Assembly (NCBI RefSeq): GCF_002608075.1
Contig: NZ_LAHA01000017.1
Coordinates: forward strand, 68,454-112,923
Direction: 5' to 3'
Source of the DNA: Nostoc linckia z4
GTDB taxonomy: Bacteria; Cyanobacteriota; Cyanobacteriia; Cyanobacteriales; Nostocaceae
DNA length: 44,470 bases
The notes under the pieces were generated by a model. That model searched no databases, was not told the DNA's origin, and saw only the letters and a program-made list of their open reading frames with translations. A program made the translations under genes and the position numbers. Below, piece after piece: positions 15,155 to 23,644 of the stretch; the stretch's first letter is position 1, and every line of letters begins with the position of its first letter.

Positions 15155-16135
15155 ATGGCTATCGAAACTAACCAAATTTATGGCACACCTGGAAACGATT
15201 TGCTTACTACTACCGTTGAGAGCGATCAAATTTTTGGGCTAGCTGGGGACGATATTATTGTATCCCTAAACGGTGACGACCAAATCTTTGGTGGCGATGG
15301 GGCTGACTTAATCGTTGCCGGAAATGGAAACGACTTAATTGAGGCCGACAGCGGCAATGACCAAATCTTTGGTGATGCCGGTAATGACTACATTGATGGC
15401 GGCGATGGAGTTGATGTCATCAATGGGGGCAGCGGCAGCGATCGCATCATCGGTGGTAATGACGGAGATACAATCTTCGGTGACGCTGGTAATGACATTA
15501 TCAATGGCGGAAATGCAAATGACAACCTCAATGGCGGAGATGGTGCAGACATCATTTTTGGGGATGCCGGAGACGATCGAGCCTTTGGGGGTTCTGGAAA
15601 TGACAACATATCCGGTGGTGATGGTGACGACTTATTCAACGGTGATGCAGGGAACGACTTTGTGACTGGCAACGCTGGTAACGACACACTCTTTGGAGGC
15701 ACAGGAGTTGGGAATGATATTCTCACTGGTGGAGATGGCAACGACTTATTGATTGGTGGAGCTGGCAATGATTTACTTAATGGTGGTGGTGGGAACGACC
15801 GACTGATTGGTGTCGATCCTTTTGTTCCAGAGTTTGGATTCGGTACTGGCGAACTTGATACCTTAACTAGTGGTAACGGAAGTGATACCTTCGTCCTGGC
15901 AGCAGGTACTGAGGTTTTCTATGACGATCTTGGGAATAATGACTTCGCGCTGATTACTGACTTCAATATTAACCAAGATGCGATCGAGTTAATTGGGTCT
16001 GCGTCTTCCTATAGCTTGAGTGCTGCTGGTACTGGTCTTCCGTCAGGGACGGCAATATCTTTCAATAACGACCTAATTGCAATTGTTCAAGGAGTTTCGC
16101 TTTCAGACTTTAGCACTGGCTTTGTTTTCGTATAA
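15155..16135 (+). CDS. RTX-type calcium-binding repeat protein, 326 aa
   Basis: Residues about 10-245 are nearly continuous nonapeptide repeats of the GGxGxDxUx type (for example GDAGNDIINGG, GGDGNDLLIGG), which fold into a calcium-loaded beta-roll. The last 70 residues have the TDFNINQDAIEL pattern that follows such repeats in type I-secreted proteins and likely include the uncleaved C-terminal secretion signal. There is no N-terminal signal peptide and no enzymatic domain, so it is probably a secreted or surface protein rather than a haemolysin. No export genes (HlyB, HlyD, TolC) are nearby. A hairpin lies downstream. The purine-rich repetitive sequence produces long false frames on the other strand. 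Confidence 0.9.
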   Translation: MAIETNQIYGTPGNDLLTTTVESDQIFGLAGDDIIVSLNGDDQIFGGDGADLIVAGNGNDLIEADSGNDQIFGDAGNDYIDGGDGVDVINGGSGSDRIIGGNDGDTIFGDAGNDIINGGNANDNLNGGDGADIIFGDAGDDRAFGGSGNDNISGGDGDDLFNGDAGNDFVTGNAGNDTLFGGTGVGNDILTGGDGNDLLIGGAGNDLLNGGGGNDRLIGVDPFVPEFGFGTGELDTLTSGNGSDTFVLAAGTEVFYDDLGNNDFALITDFNINQDAIELIGSASSYSLSAAGTGLPSGTAISFNNDLIAIVQGVSLSDFSTGFVFV

Positions 16136-16251
16136 GTATTTAGCCGTGTTTTGCCTGCGGTAGACTGCCCTTAACCTGCTGTGTGCAGGGTGGAAGAATC
16201 AGCACTGTGGGACTGAAGATACTTGAACTTAAGGTTTTGTAGTGAATTTAG

Positions 16252-16286
16252 GAATTTAGTGATGGGTTCAATTCCCCACTAAATTC
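16252..16286 (+). terminator. Long hairpin after the RTX gene
   Basis: GAATTTAGTG(AT)GGG pairs with CCC(C)ACTAAATTC around a 7-base loop, 117 bp after the RTX stop codon. There is no T-run, so it may be an mRNA-stabilising or dispersed hairpin rather than a strict terminator. The GGGTTCAATTCCC centre looks like a tRNA T-arm by chance. Confidence 0.45.
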
Positions 16287-16800
16287 TTCCATAATCTCCT
16301 TATAAGTAGAAGGACTAAATTAAACCTAACTCGATCTCGCTTTTCGACTGCGCTCAACCCTCTTGGAATAAGCTTACCGAGCATTGAGCGTACCCTTCTC
16401 TTGTCTACGAGACGCTACGCGAACGGGAAGCAAGCTACGCGTAGCGTCTCCCCTTGGGAGAAGTCGAAATGCTTCTTCTAAATAATTGCATGTATTCTGT
16501 TTGATCGAAGAAGTAAGGTTGCAGTAAGCTTGGACTCACTGCTAATGAATGATATATCTCTAATATCCTCATTGGTTTAGTGAGGCAAACAGTAGTTTGC
16601 TGCATTTTGGTAATTGATTTTATTAAAATGCAGTTTTTTTTGTTAGCCCAAACTTGTTAATAAAATAATTTTTTATCTCGACTTTATCCAAAATTAAAAA
16701 CTTGGTTTTGTTATCCGGCAAAAACCCTGGCTTGTTGGCAAATACTTTTTCTACGTCACAGTCCATCGATGAAGTTAAAAAAGTAAAAAGACCGTTACAC
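16287..16800. other. Repeat-rich intergenic
   Basis: A perfect inverted repeat at 16409-16450 (GAGACGCTACGCG / CGCGTAGCGTCTC, 16-base loop) belongs to the heptamer-type GCTACGCG repeat also seen near 23380. The rest has no visible gene; short frames on both strands around 16620-16910 run into the mobile element and are not counted. Confidence 0.5.
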
Positions 16801-16926
16801 AATAGACCTCTTGCAATCAATTGCTTGTTGCACTCTTGTGGTCAAAGCGATGCATCTTTATTGGGGAAAGGGAAAATACCAAACCTTTCCCCTTCCCCTT
16901 TTCCCGACTTCTAAGAGAAGTCTAAT
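16801..16926. mobile_element. MITE-like element, family 1 copy 4 (complete)
   Basis: This is the cleanest copy of the family. The left end AATAGACCTCT and the right end AGAAGTCTAAT (16916-16926) are inverted repeats matching at 9 of 11 positions. The interior has the TTGCAATCAATTGC hairpin, CTCTTGTGG, and GGGGAAAGGGAAAA facing a pyrimidine-rich mirror. At 126 bp it has no coding capacity. It sits 50 bp from the end of the URC1-like relic. Confidence 0.6.
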
Positions 16927-16975
16927 GGTTTCAGCTTAAGCGATCGCGTTGTCAAAAAAATGAATAAAGTCCAGC

Positions 16976-17345
16976 TCAGACATCGCCTGTGGTGTAATAT
17001 CCAGTGGCTTTTTTTGCTTCGATTTCTACGCGTGCATCTTGGGAATTCAATCTTTTGGGATTGGTATTTTTTCTATAATCTCAATTTCTGCCTGAGTAAT
17101 AGCGTTGTATTTCATGTCACTCATTGATACTATACGGTCAATGTAGGTGATGCCTAGTCAATGTAACTTCTCAACGCGGTTTTCTTTGCGACAATCAATA
17201 ATTATGCTGCCATGTTGCTGTGCGGTTTGGACGCACACTTCAATTCCATGTACCAAATAGGCACGACAGCTGCAAATATCTGAGCCAAATACATCACAAC
17301 GGTTGCATTCTTTATGCTCATGAAGATTTTTGTAATATTTTTATG
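16976..17345 (-). pseudogene. Relic of GTP cyclohydrolase II / URC1-like gene
   Basis: On the minus strand from about 17345 the frame reads HEHKECNRCDVFGSDICSCR, the zinc-site region of GTP cyclohydrolase II-like proteins of the URC1 type. It continues to GIEVCVQTAQQHGSIIIDCRKE. About 50 expected residues are then missing, and LH-stop-LGITYIDRIVSMSDMKYNAI follows, where a Trp codon has become TGA. A frameshift after KIPIPKD leads to DARVEIEAKKATGYY and a stop at 16976. The N-terminal half is absent. URC1 works in a uracil-degradation route together with uracil phosphoribosyltransferase, whose relic lies at 13685-13814. The gene is clearly dead. Plain RibA is the alternative, but the SMSDMKYNAIT phrase fits the URC1-like branch better. 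Confidence 0.75.
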
Positions 17346-17602
17346 AACTATTAGTTACTAGGGAACTGTCAACTACCTATAGTTAGTTTTTATTTTTAAA
17401 AGCGTGACATCCTTACCAACAAGCAGTTATGAGTTTTAATGTCGAGTTTGTCATTAGTCATATTGTAGCATACAAAAAATAACACAGAAATTTCATAAAT
17501 AGCAATTGATCTCCGTAAATTTAAAGATGACTTTAAAAATGTTTTATCAGATAAATTTTGTGAGAAAGTAAAAAGAAAGGTATATTCACTGATCTCAAAT
17601 TC

Positions 17603-18085
17603 ATGGATTCTTTATCTATCAATTCCTTACTTGAAGAGTTGAAAAATCCCGATGCTACAGTGCGCGAACAGGCAACCAGAAAAATCTGGCGAATCTGGTT
17701 TCAGCAAAAGGGAATCTATGGGCTGGAAAGAATTGACCGCAGTCAAAAGTTACTTGATGCTGGTGAAATTACCCAAGCCGAAACAGCACTGACTGAATTA
17801 CTCAGAGAACAGCCAGATTTTGCTGAAGCCTGGAATCGACGAGCTTTTCTTTATTACAGTATTGGTGATTATCAAAAATCTCTGGCAGATTGTCAGATGG
17901 TTGTGCAGATAAATCCAATACATTTTGGTGCCCTTCATGGTATGGGTTTGTGTTATGCAGCACTAGGAAGGTATAGTGAGGCTATCCGCGCTTTCAAACG
18001 TGCTTTAGAAATTCAACCCTATTCGCTGGTGAATCAAAAGTTGATTTTAGAATGTACATTTAGATTGAGCTACGACGGTAGATAG
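17603..18085 (+). CDS. TPR-repeat protein, 160 aa
   Basis: The first 40 residues (LLEELKNPDATVREQATRKIW) look like one HEAT-type helical repeat. Residues about 50-150 contain three tetratricopeptide repeats with the usual A/G spacing (AETALTELLREQPDFAEAWNRRAFLYYSIGDY; YQKSLADCQMVVQINPIHFGAL; YAALGRYSEAIRAFKRALEIQP). TPR proteins act as protein-protein adaptors. There is no signal peptide, so it is cytoplasmic. The next gene, encoding an ABC transporter lipoprotein, starts 21 bp downstream in the same direction, so they are probably cotranscribed, though a functional link is unproven. Confidence 0.8.
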   Translation: MDSLSINSLLEELKNPDATVREQATRKIWRIWFQQKGIYGLERIDRSQKLLDAGEITQAETALTELLREQPDFAEAWNRRAFLYYSIGDYQKSLADCQMVVQINPIHFGALHGMGLCYAALGRYSEAIRAFKRALEIQPYSLVNQKLILECTFRLSYDGR

Positions 18086-18106
18086 GAGAGAGCATCATAG
18101 TTTTTT

Positions 18107-19171
18107 ATGAATCCGTTTTTACCCTCATCAGCAACAATTAATCGCCTAACTCGCCGTAATTTTATTCAATATAGTTCTATCTATATTGCTAGTAGCTTGA
18201 TTGCAGCTTGTACTAACAACAACCAACCATCAACGAAAAGTTCTGGTTTGGAGAAAGTGACATTCGGCACAAACTGGATAGCACAAGCAGAACACGGTGG
18301 ATTTTATCAAGCGATTGCCACTGGCATTTACAAAGACTACGGCTTAGATGTCACTATCAAAATGGGTGGCCCCCAAGTGGGGAGTGGTACTCAATTGTTG
18401 ATGGGGGGTGCGGTAGATTTCTTTATGGGTTATGGCATTGACGCCATAAATGCCATTGCACAGGGTATTCCCAAAATCACAGTCGCAGCAATTTTTCAAA
18501 AAGATCCTTGGTGTCTCATTGCCCATCCCAACACAGCAATTAAAACCCTGGCAGATCTCAAAGGCAAACCAATTTATGTTTCTGCTTCTGCTAACATCAC
18601 CTATTGGCCGTTACTGGAAGCAAAGTATGGTTTTACCGACGATCAAAAGCGTCCTTATAACTTTAATCCGGCTCCATTTTTAACTGACAAAAACTCCGCT
18701 CAACAAGGTTATGTTACATCTGAACCCTTTGCCATTGAAAAGCAAGGCGGTTTTGAGCCACTGGTATTTTTATTAGCAGATTATGGTTATCAACCATACG
18801 CAACTACTATTGAAACTAAAAAAGAACTTGTAGACAAAAACCCGGAATTAGTACAACGATTTGTTGATGCTTCCATTAAAGGTTGGTATAGTTATTTAGA
18901 AAATCCCCAACCAGGGAATCAACTGATTAAAAAAGATAATCCCGAAATGACAGATGAGCAACTAGCTTATAGCATTCAAAAGCTCAACGAATATCAAATC
19001 ATCATTTCTGACATAGCAGAACAACAAGGTATTGGGGCCATGAGTGACGAAAGGTGGAAATCACTCTTCGATAGTATGGTTGATACTCAGATTTCCCAAC
19101 CCAACGTTAATTATCAACAAGCTTACACCTTGCAATTTGTGAATAAAGGGGTAGGCTATTACAAGAAGTGA
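18107..19171 (+). CDS. ABC importer substrate-binding lipoprotein, NMT1/SsuA-like
   Basis: This 354-aa protein has an N-terminal export signal with a twin-Arg-like TRRNFIQ and a lipobox LIAAC, putting the lipidated Cys at residue 35. The mature part follows the NMT1/THI5-like fold: VTFGTNWIAQAEHGGFYQAIATGIYKDYGLDVTIKMGGP, GAVDFFMGYGIDAINAIAQGIP, LADLKGKPIYV and QQGYVTSEPFAIEK. Such proteins bind sulfonates, pyrimidines (thiamine precursors) or related small molecules in the periplasm. The ATPase gene follows 149 bp later, and a matching permease lies at 26071. Close by, on the other strand, is a URC1-like relic, so a pyrimidine-type ligand is possible. Substrate unproven. Confidence 0.85.
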   Translation: MNPFLPSSATINRLTRRNFIQYSSIYIASSLIAACTNNNQPSTKSSGLEKVTFGTNWIAQAEHGGFYQAIATGIYKDYGLDVTIKMGGPQVGSGTQLLMGGAVDFFMGYGIDAINAIAQGIPKITVAAIFQKDPWCLIAHPNTAIKTLADLKGKPIYVSASANITYWPLLEAKYGFTDDQKRPYNFNPAPFLTDKNSAQQGYVTSEPFAIEKQGGFEPLVFLLADYGYQPYATTIETKKELVDKNPELVQRFVDASIKGWYSYLENPQPGNQLIKKDNPEMTDEQLAYSIQKLNEYQIIISDIAEQQGIGAMSDERWKSLFDSMVDTQISQPNVNYQQAYTLQFVNKGVGYYKK

Positions 19172-19320
19172 ATCAATTTTGGGTTTTTAGATTTATTTCA
19201 CGGATGAATTTAGGGGCTTCAAACCTGTTTAAATTTTAAATTTGTAATATTCAATCCAAAATCTAAAATTTAAAATCTAAAATTAGGTGAGCGATCGCTG
19301 TTATTCTCTAAATTTGTTGC

Positions 19321-20073
19321 ATGAGTAACCGTCCCATTATCACACTCAGTCACATTAGCAAAGTCTACGCCAATGGTACTGTTGCCCTGCAAGACTTAAA
19401 TTTAGCGATTCCAGAGGGGCAATTTGTGAGTTTAGTCGGCCCCTCTGGTTGCGGTAAAAGTACAGTACTGCGCTTAATTGCCGGACTGGGACAAATGAGT
19501 TCTGGTAATATTAACTGGGGTATAACTCAGCAACCAAAAAAACTGGCTTTTGTTTTTCAAGATGCTGCGCTTATGCCTTGGGCAAATGTTTGGGAAAATA
19601 TACGCTTACCCCTAAAGTTGGCGGGAATCTCTAAACGAGACAGCCAAAAATTACTACAGCAGACATTAACATTGGTAGGATTAGAAGGCTTTGAAAACAA
19701 CTATCCCCGCGAATTATCTGGTGGGATGAAAATGCGGGTGTCAATTGCTAGGGCATTAGTAACTCAGCCAAATATCCTATTAATGGATGAACCATTTGGC
19801 GCATTAGATGAAATTACTCGTAGTAAACTCAACAGTGATTTACTCGATTTATGGTGTCAACAGCACTGGACAGTGGTTTTTGTCACCCACAATATTTATG
19901 AAGCAGTTTATTTATCAAATCGAGTGCTAATTATGGGGAAAAGTCCTGGACGTATCGTAGCAGATATAAAAATTGATGCTTCCTATCCCCGTGACGATGA
20001 CTTTCGGACATCATCGCTGTATAACCAATATTGCCGCGAAATTTCTCTGCATCTAGCCCAAGCTATGAGATAA
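19321..20073 (+). CDS. ABC importer ATPase, SsuB/TauB-like
   Basis: This 250-aa ATP-binding subunit has Walker A GPSGCGKST (about 40-48), Q-loop FQDAALMPW, signature LSGGMKMR (about 132), Walker B ILLMDEP (about 152-158) and the switch His in VTHNIYEAVYL. The sequence and length fit the nitrate/sulfonate/taurine subgroup. It drives import together with the lipoprotein encoded just upstream and, most likely, the permease at 26071, although that gene is now 6 kb away. The start ATG follows GTTGC without a clear ribosome-binding sequence. A 444-bp repeat-bearing gap follows. Confidence 0.9.
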   Translation: MSNRPIITLSHISKVYANGTVALQDLNLAIPEGQFVSLVGPSGCGKSTVLRLIAGLGQMSSGNINWGITQQPKKLAFVFQDAALMPWANVWENIRLPLKLAGISKRDSQKLLQQTLTLVGLEGFENNYPRELSGGMKMRVSIARALVTQPNILLMDEPFGALDEITRSKLNSDLLDLWCQQHWTVVFVTHNIYEAVYLSNRVLIMGKSPGRIVADIKIDASYPRDDDFRTSSLYNQYCREISLHLAQAMR

Positions 20074-20517
20074 ATAAGCACAGAGGCAACACAGACGCAC
20101 GAGAAAATAGGAATAGCGTTACAAAATGAAGTACACAAGTAGGGGCTAACAGTCGTACCCTACGGGAAGGCAAAGCCTACGCCCTTACAATTACCTGTAC
20201 CTCACAAAGTTGCAATTTGCTGTATATGTAAAATCTGTTTTAATTCTAATTTAGGACTTACGCAACTGGCATATTATTTTAAGTTTGTAGTAAGGACTTC
20301 AGTCCTTATTAGAGGACTAAATTCCTTACTACAAGCAAAAAAATTGATTTTTTGTCACACTTGCTTAAGTCCTGTAATTATTGAAATCTGCTTTGTTTTT
20401 ATTTAAATAATCCTGAAAAACTTTTCATATAATTCTCCAAATGAGGTAATTTCACGGAAGAATGCAAGTAAAAAGTATTTTATGCTTGATAAATGAAATT
20501 CTTACTTTTATTTAACT
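20074..20517. other. Intergenic, 444 bp
   Basis: It contains a short imperfect palindrome around 20150-20200 (CCCTACGGGAAGGC and TACGCCCTTAC) and the palindromic element at 20252-20374. The last 140 bp, AT-rich, should hold the promoter of the next gene. Confidence 0.5.
20252..20374. mobile_element. Nested palindromic element, family 2
   Basis: The outer ends AGGACTTACGCAACT and its approximate reverse complement (ACTTGCTTAAGTCCT) enclose a 22-bp inner inverted repeat at 20285-20306 and 20313-20334, with 20 of 22 bases pairing around a 6-base loop (GTAGTAAGGACTTCAGTCCT type). No coding capacity is seen. The whole unit could fold into one long hairpin. A related outer end pair occurs at 25119-25230. 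Confidence 0.6.
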
Positions 20518-21018
20518 ATGCTCAAATACTCAAATTTGCTGTTAGCACTTATAGGAACTTTTTGCATATTTAATTACCCAGAAATACAATCTACCCAAGC
20601 CCAAGTACCAGCAAAAGTCAAGCTAACTTACAAAGAGAAATTCGATCGACATACCAGTTTTGTAGATGAAAATTGTGTGCGTCCAGAAACGCGTAGATTC
20701 GAGAGTTTAGAATATCAACTGTGCCGGATGGAAGATATTCACACCAGAGTTAGCATGGAAGGGCCAGAGGGAGAAAATGGGCCAACAGCTTACTTTTATG
20801 GTGGCAAGCTATTTGCGTTTAGAGATACTGGTAGTGGGCAAGCCTGGATGTTTCAAGACGGAAAATTGATTGCGGAGGTCGAAGTGGGTGCTGTTGCCCC
20901 AGAATACAATAAAATCACAACTCAATTTAGTCCTAAAATTCGCAAGGAATATACCGATCGCTCGATAGAATCTACCCGAAATATGCTGAAGGTTTTTGGC
21001 TCTAATTTTAATCTGTAA
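20518..21018 (+). CDS. Exported protein of unknown function, 166 aa
   Basis: A Sec signal peptide is clear (MLKYSNLLLALIGTFCIFNY, likely cleaved after STQA). The mature part has two cysteines (ENC and QLC, about 15 residues apart) that could form a disulfide. It also has strand-like segments (AYFYGGKLFAFRDTGSGQAWMFQDGKLIAEVEVG) and an ending typical of a small periplasmic domain. No family is recognised. It is followed on the same strand by an exported TPR protein after a 324-bp gap, so both may be envelope proteins. Function unknown. Confidence 0.7.
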   Translation: MLKYSNLLLALIGTFCIFNYPEIQSTQAQVPAKVKLTYKEKFDRHTSFVDENCVRPETRRFESLEYQLCRMEDIHTRVSMEGPEGENGPTAYFYGGKLFAFRDTGSGQAWMFQDGKLIAEVEVGAVAPEYNKITTQFSPKIRKEYTDRSIESTRNMLKVFGSNFNL

Positions 21019-21342
21019 AAATAGTTCGTAAAAAGTTTTTAGTATTCACGAAATGCCACGTAATGGTCTCGATTTTATCAAGATTCAGTAATTACGATTG
21101 ACAATCTATAAATTACGTAAGATTTTCCATACACAAGATACAAGATTCCCTGAAATTGCTATCCAAGGCTAAAAATATTCATTTCATATAGGAATCTGAT
21201 TTGAGTAATGAACATATTTGTGTGGGGAGGGAACAGGGAGCAGGGAACAGGAAAAAAGGAATTTAGGGGTGTACTGAGTTTTTTCACCAAATCATATATG
21301 AGTCCTATATACCATCTCAAATATCAAATTTTTGGAGAAATT
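21019..21342. other. Intergenic with GGGAACAGG repeats
   Basis: This 324-bp gap lies between two exported-protein genes. It has a short GGGAACAGGGAGCAGGGAACAGG direct repeat at 21229-21252, of a type scattered in Nostoc genomes. A frame from 21208 through it is open but looks non-coding; the ATG at 21343 is preferred. Confidence 0.5.
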
Positions 21343-22092
21343 ATGATACAAAAAACATATAGATTCATCCTACCAAGTTTGTTAGGAATTTCAAGCATAT
21401 TGGTGTTACTAAACACGGGTGGAAATCAAAAAGCGATCGCAAATATTAGCTCACATAATATATCTCCGGTAATAGTTGCCCAGGCTCAAACAACGGCTGA
21501 CCCCTTGGTCGAACTTGGAATTACAAGGGAAGAACTGGAAAAAGCTCTTGTTGAATCCGATAGAGCAATTAAGCTCAATCCTAATGATGTAGATGCTTAT
21601 TTAGGTCGGGCAATGATTCGCAATTTCTTAAAAGACTATGCAGGTGCAATTTCTGATTACGATCGAGCTATCAAACTCAGACCACGGCCAAAGGACGTTT
21701 CTGTATATACCAACAGCGCCAATGCTCACGCTAAATTAGGCGACCACAAAGGTGCGATCGCAAAATATAACACAGCCCTCAAAATCGATCCAAATGGAGT
21801 TTTTAGTTTATTTATCTACAATGATAGGGGTCTTTCCTATCTGGCTTTAGGGGATAATAAAAGTGCGATCGCAGACTTTAATCAAGCAATTAAACTTGAA
21901 CCTGAGTCGGCAGTATCCTATTATAATCGAGGTCTGGTTCAACGTCGTTTAGGTCAAAAGCAAGCCGCTATTTCTGACTTTCAAAAAGCAGCAAAATTAT
22001 ATCAAGTAAATAACAAAACTGAGGAATATCAAAGGACTTTGAACCAATTAAAAGAGCTTCAGTCCACAACTATTACTCCCAGGCAAAAGTAA
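21343..22092 (+). CDS. Exported TPR-repeat protein, 250 aa
   Basis: The ATG at 21343 is chosen because GGAGA lies just upstream and a good signal peptide begins there (MIQKTYRFILPSLLGISSIL, cleavage probably near AIANI). Residues about 65-230 hold four tetratricopeptide repeats (LVESDRAIKLNPNDVDAYLGRA; YAGAISDYDRAIKLRP; HKGAIAKYNTALKIDPNG; NKSAIADFNQAIKLEPESAV). It is probably a periplasmic or thylakoid-lumen scaffold. No specific role can be read from the sequence. Several GCGATCGC sites lie inside the gene. It ends in a shared terminator with the convergent SpeY gene. Confidence 0.8.
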   Translation: MIQKTYRFILPSLLGISSILVLLNTGGNQKAIANISSHNISPVIVAQAQTTADPLVELGITREELEKALVESDRAIKLNPNDVDAYLGRAMIRNFLKDYAGAISDYDRAIKLRPRPKDVSVYTNSANAHAKLGDHKGAIAKYNTALKIDPNGVFSLFIYNDRGLSYLALGDNKSAIADFNQAIKLEPESAVSYYNRGLVQRRLGQKQAAISDFQKAAKLYQVNNKTEEYQRTLNQLKELQSTTITPRQK

Positions 22093-22139
22093 AAATGGCA
22101 AAGTAGACGGCGTCGGTTTTCGTCTCGTCTAATACCAAT

Positions 22140-22179
22140 AGCAATTTTAGGGGGCTTTCCTTGCCCCCCGGAAATTGCT
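22140..22179. terminator. Bidirectional terminator between TPR gene and speY
   Basis: AGCAATTTTAGGGGGC pairs with GCCCCCCGGAAATTGCT, with two or three mismatches and a TTTCCTT loop. It lies between two convergent stop codons and overlaps the speY stop by 2 bases. There is no long T-run on either side. Confidence 0.6.
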
Positions 22180-23221
22180 ACACAGTTGCTACTTTGGGTT
22201 GAGTTTGAGTGAACAGTTGAGCTAAACGATGCGGTTGGCGATCGCGCCAGTTCCCCTTATGATACGCATACCCCGCAATTAACGGGAACGCCACAGTCGC
22301 CTCAGAAAACACCATCTGTTCAGTAGCTTTATCTACTTTGCCCCAAGAATGAGCCTCTTTAAGAGTAGAACCAGATAAAGCCCCATCTCGTTCATCAGCG
22401 ACGGTGACTTGAATTGTATACTTGTGCATACTCGTCTCAAACCCCAGCATTTCCGCAGCTACCACCGTATCTTGAGCGAAGTTTTTTGGTACACCACCAC
22501 CAATCATTACCAAGCCAGTGTAATTAGAAGCTAGTTTACACTGGGTCAACTCCCGAAAGTCTCGCACCGAGTCAATGGTTAAATGAGATTCTGGAGAATT
22601 CCATTGATGATGCACTAAGCCAAAGCCAGCAGAACAGTCACTAAAAGCGGGGACAAAAATTGGTACTTGGTGTTGATAAGCAGCTTGCACCACAGATTGA
22701 TCATAGTTTCCCCGACGTTCCAAATAAACCGCCATTTCCTGAATAAATTCCCGTGAAGAATAGGGACGCTTCTCTAAACCCTCGGCGATTTCTGCAATCG
22801 TCATGTCACATACCCGCAGTTGATCCTCATCAATATAGGTGTCATATATGCGGTCTATGCGTTGCTGTCTTAGCACCTCATCATCAGCAAAGGGATCGCC
22901 GACATAATGACGATAACCCAACGCTTCAAAGAAATCTTGGTCAACAATGTTAGCGCCAGTAGACACGATCGCATCTACCATATTGTGAGTAATTAAGTCG
23001 TGGACTATTCCCTTGAGTCCAGCACTAAATAAAGACCCAGCTAAACACAGAATAATCGTGCATTCTTTATCTTGCAGCATTGCATCGTAAATTTTTGCTG
23101 CACGTCCCAAATTTCGACCTTGGAAAGCCGTCTTACCCATTGCTTCCACCAAGCCAACAACATCAAAAGCTTTAATGTCAATTGGTTGCACGGTTTCTTG
23201 CAAAAGTTCTTCACGATTCAT
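22178..23221 (-). CDS. speY: Deoxyhypusine synthase-like homospermidine synthase
   Basis: This 347-aa protein covers the whole deoxyhypusine synthase fold. The NAD-binding region has CLAGSLFSAGLKG and VSTGANIVDQD; MIGGGVPKNF follows. The catalytic Lys lies in EAHSWGKVDK (Lys about 295), equivalent to the enzyme-imine Lys of eukaryotic deoxyhypusine synthase. Bacteria lack eIF5A, its eukaryotic target. In Anabaena a homologue called SpeY is known to make homospermidine from putrescine, the main polyamine of heterocystous strains and needed for normal diazotrophic growth. AAAGGA lies 8 bases before the ATG. The ornithine aminotransferase gene upstream fits an ornithine/polyamine neighbourhood. 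Polyamine product not proven here. Confidence 0.85.
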   Translation of the reverse strand: MNREELLQETVQPIDIKAFDVVGLVEAMGKTAFQGRNLGRAAKIYDAMLQDKECTIILCLAGSLFSAGLKGIVHDLITHNMVDAIVSTGANIVDQDFFEALGYRHYVGDPFADDEVLRQQRIDRIYDTYIDEDQLRVCDMTIAEIAEGLEKRPYSSREFIQEMAVYLERRGNYDQSVVQAAYQHQVPIFVPAFSDCSAGFGLVHHQWNSPESHLTIDSVRDFRELTQCKLASNYTGLVMIGGGVPKNFAQDTVVAAEMLGFETSMHKYTIQVTVADERDGALSGSTLKEAHSWGKVDKATEQMVFSEATVAFPLIAGYAYHKGNWRDRQPHRLAQLFTQTQPKVATV

Positions 23222-23644
23222 GGTAGATTGTCCTTTCTTTTTTTGAAAATTAAAATCATCCGGTCTGCATAGCGTCTATAAGGCAAAAGCCTATAGTATA
23301 AAACTTCTTTCTTTTGCCTTTTGACTCCTTCAGAGTGACGCTCCTGCGTCGCTAACGTCACTTGCTTCTCCTAATCGGAGACGCTACGCGTAGCTTGCTT
23401 CCCCGTAGGGGTACAAGTCGGGAAACCCGCCCAACGCAGTGGCTCACTTTTTACTTTTACCTTCTTGTACTAGGCTCTTCGCAGTGGTCGTACCAGGACA
23501 AACCGGGATCTGATTGTCGTCTTTTACTCAATTTGACGTACAAATCCCAAATACTCATAAGTTGAATGAGACGACTGTTCAATTTTGCTACTAATGACTT
23601 CTCAAACACCACTAACCACCCCAGAGAACTCAATTTATGCCAAA
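23222..23644. other. Repeat-rich intergenic, 423 bp
   Basis: It holds a GGAGACGCTACGCGTAGC palindrome with a CTTGCTTCCCCGTAGGGGTAC tail (about 23380-23412), and AAAGGCATATAG-like and TTTACTTTTACC runs. These match heptamer repeats elsewhere in the window. No gene is supported on either strand. Confidence 0.5.

Noticed and set aside
15388..15768. Long open frame antisense to the RTX gene (and one in another sense frame at 15339)
   Set aside because: Both arise from the biased, repetitive Gly/Asp codons of the RTX repeats and read as low-complexity Pro/Ser or Met/Thr strings.
16264..16278. GGGTTCAATTCCC, resembling a tRNA T-arm
   Set aside because: No D-arm, anticodon arm or acceptor stem fits around it. 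It is the centre of a hairpin after the RTX gene.
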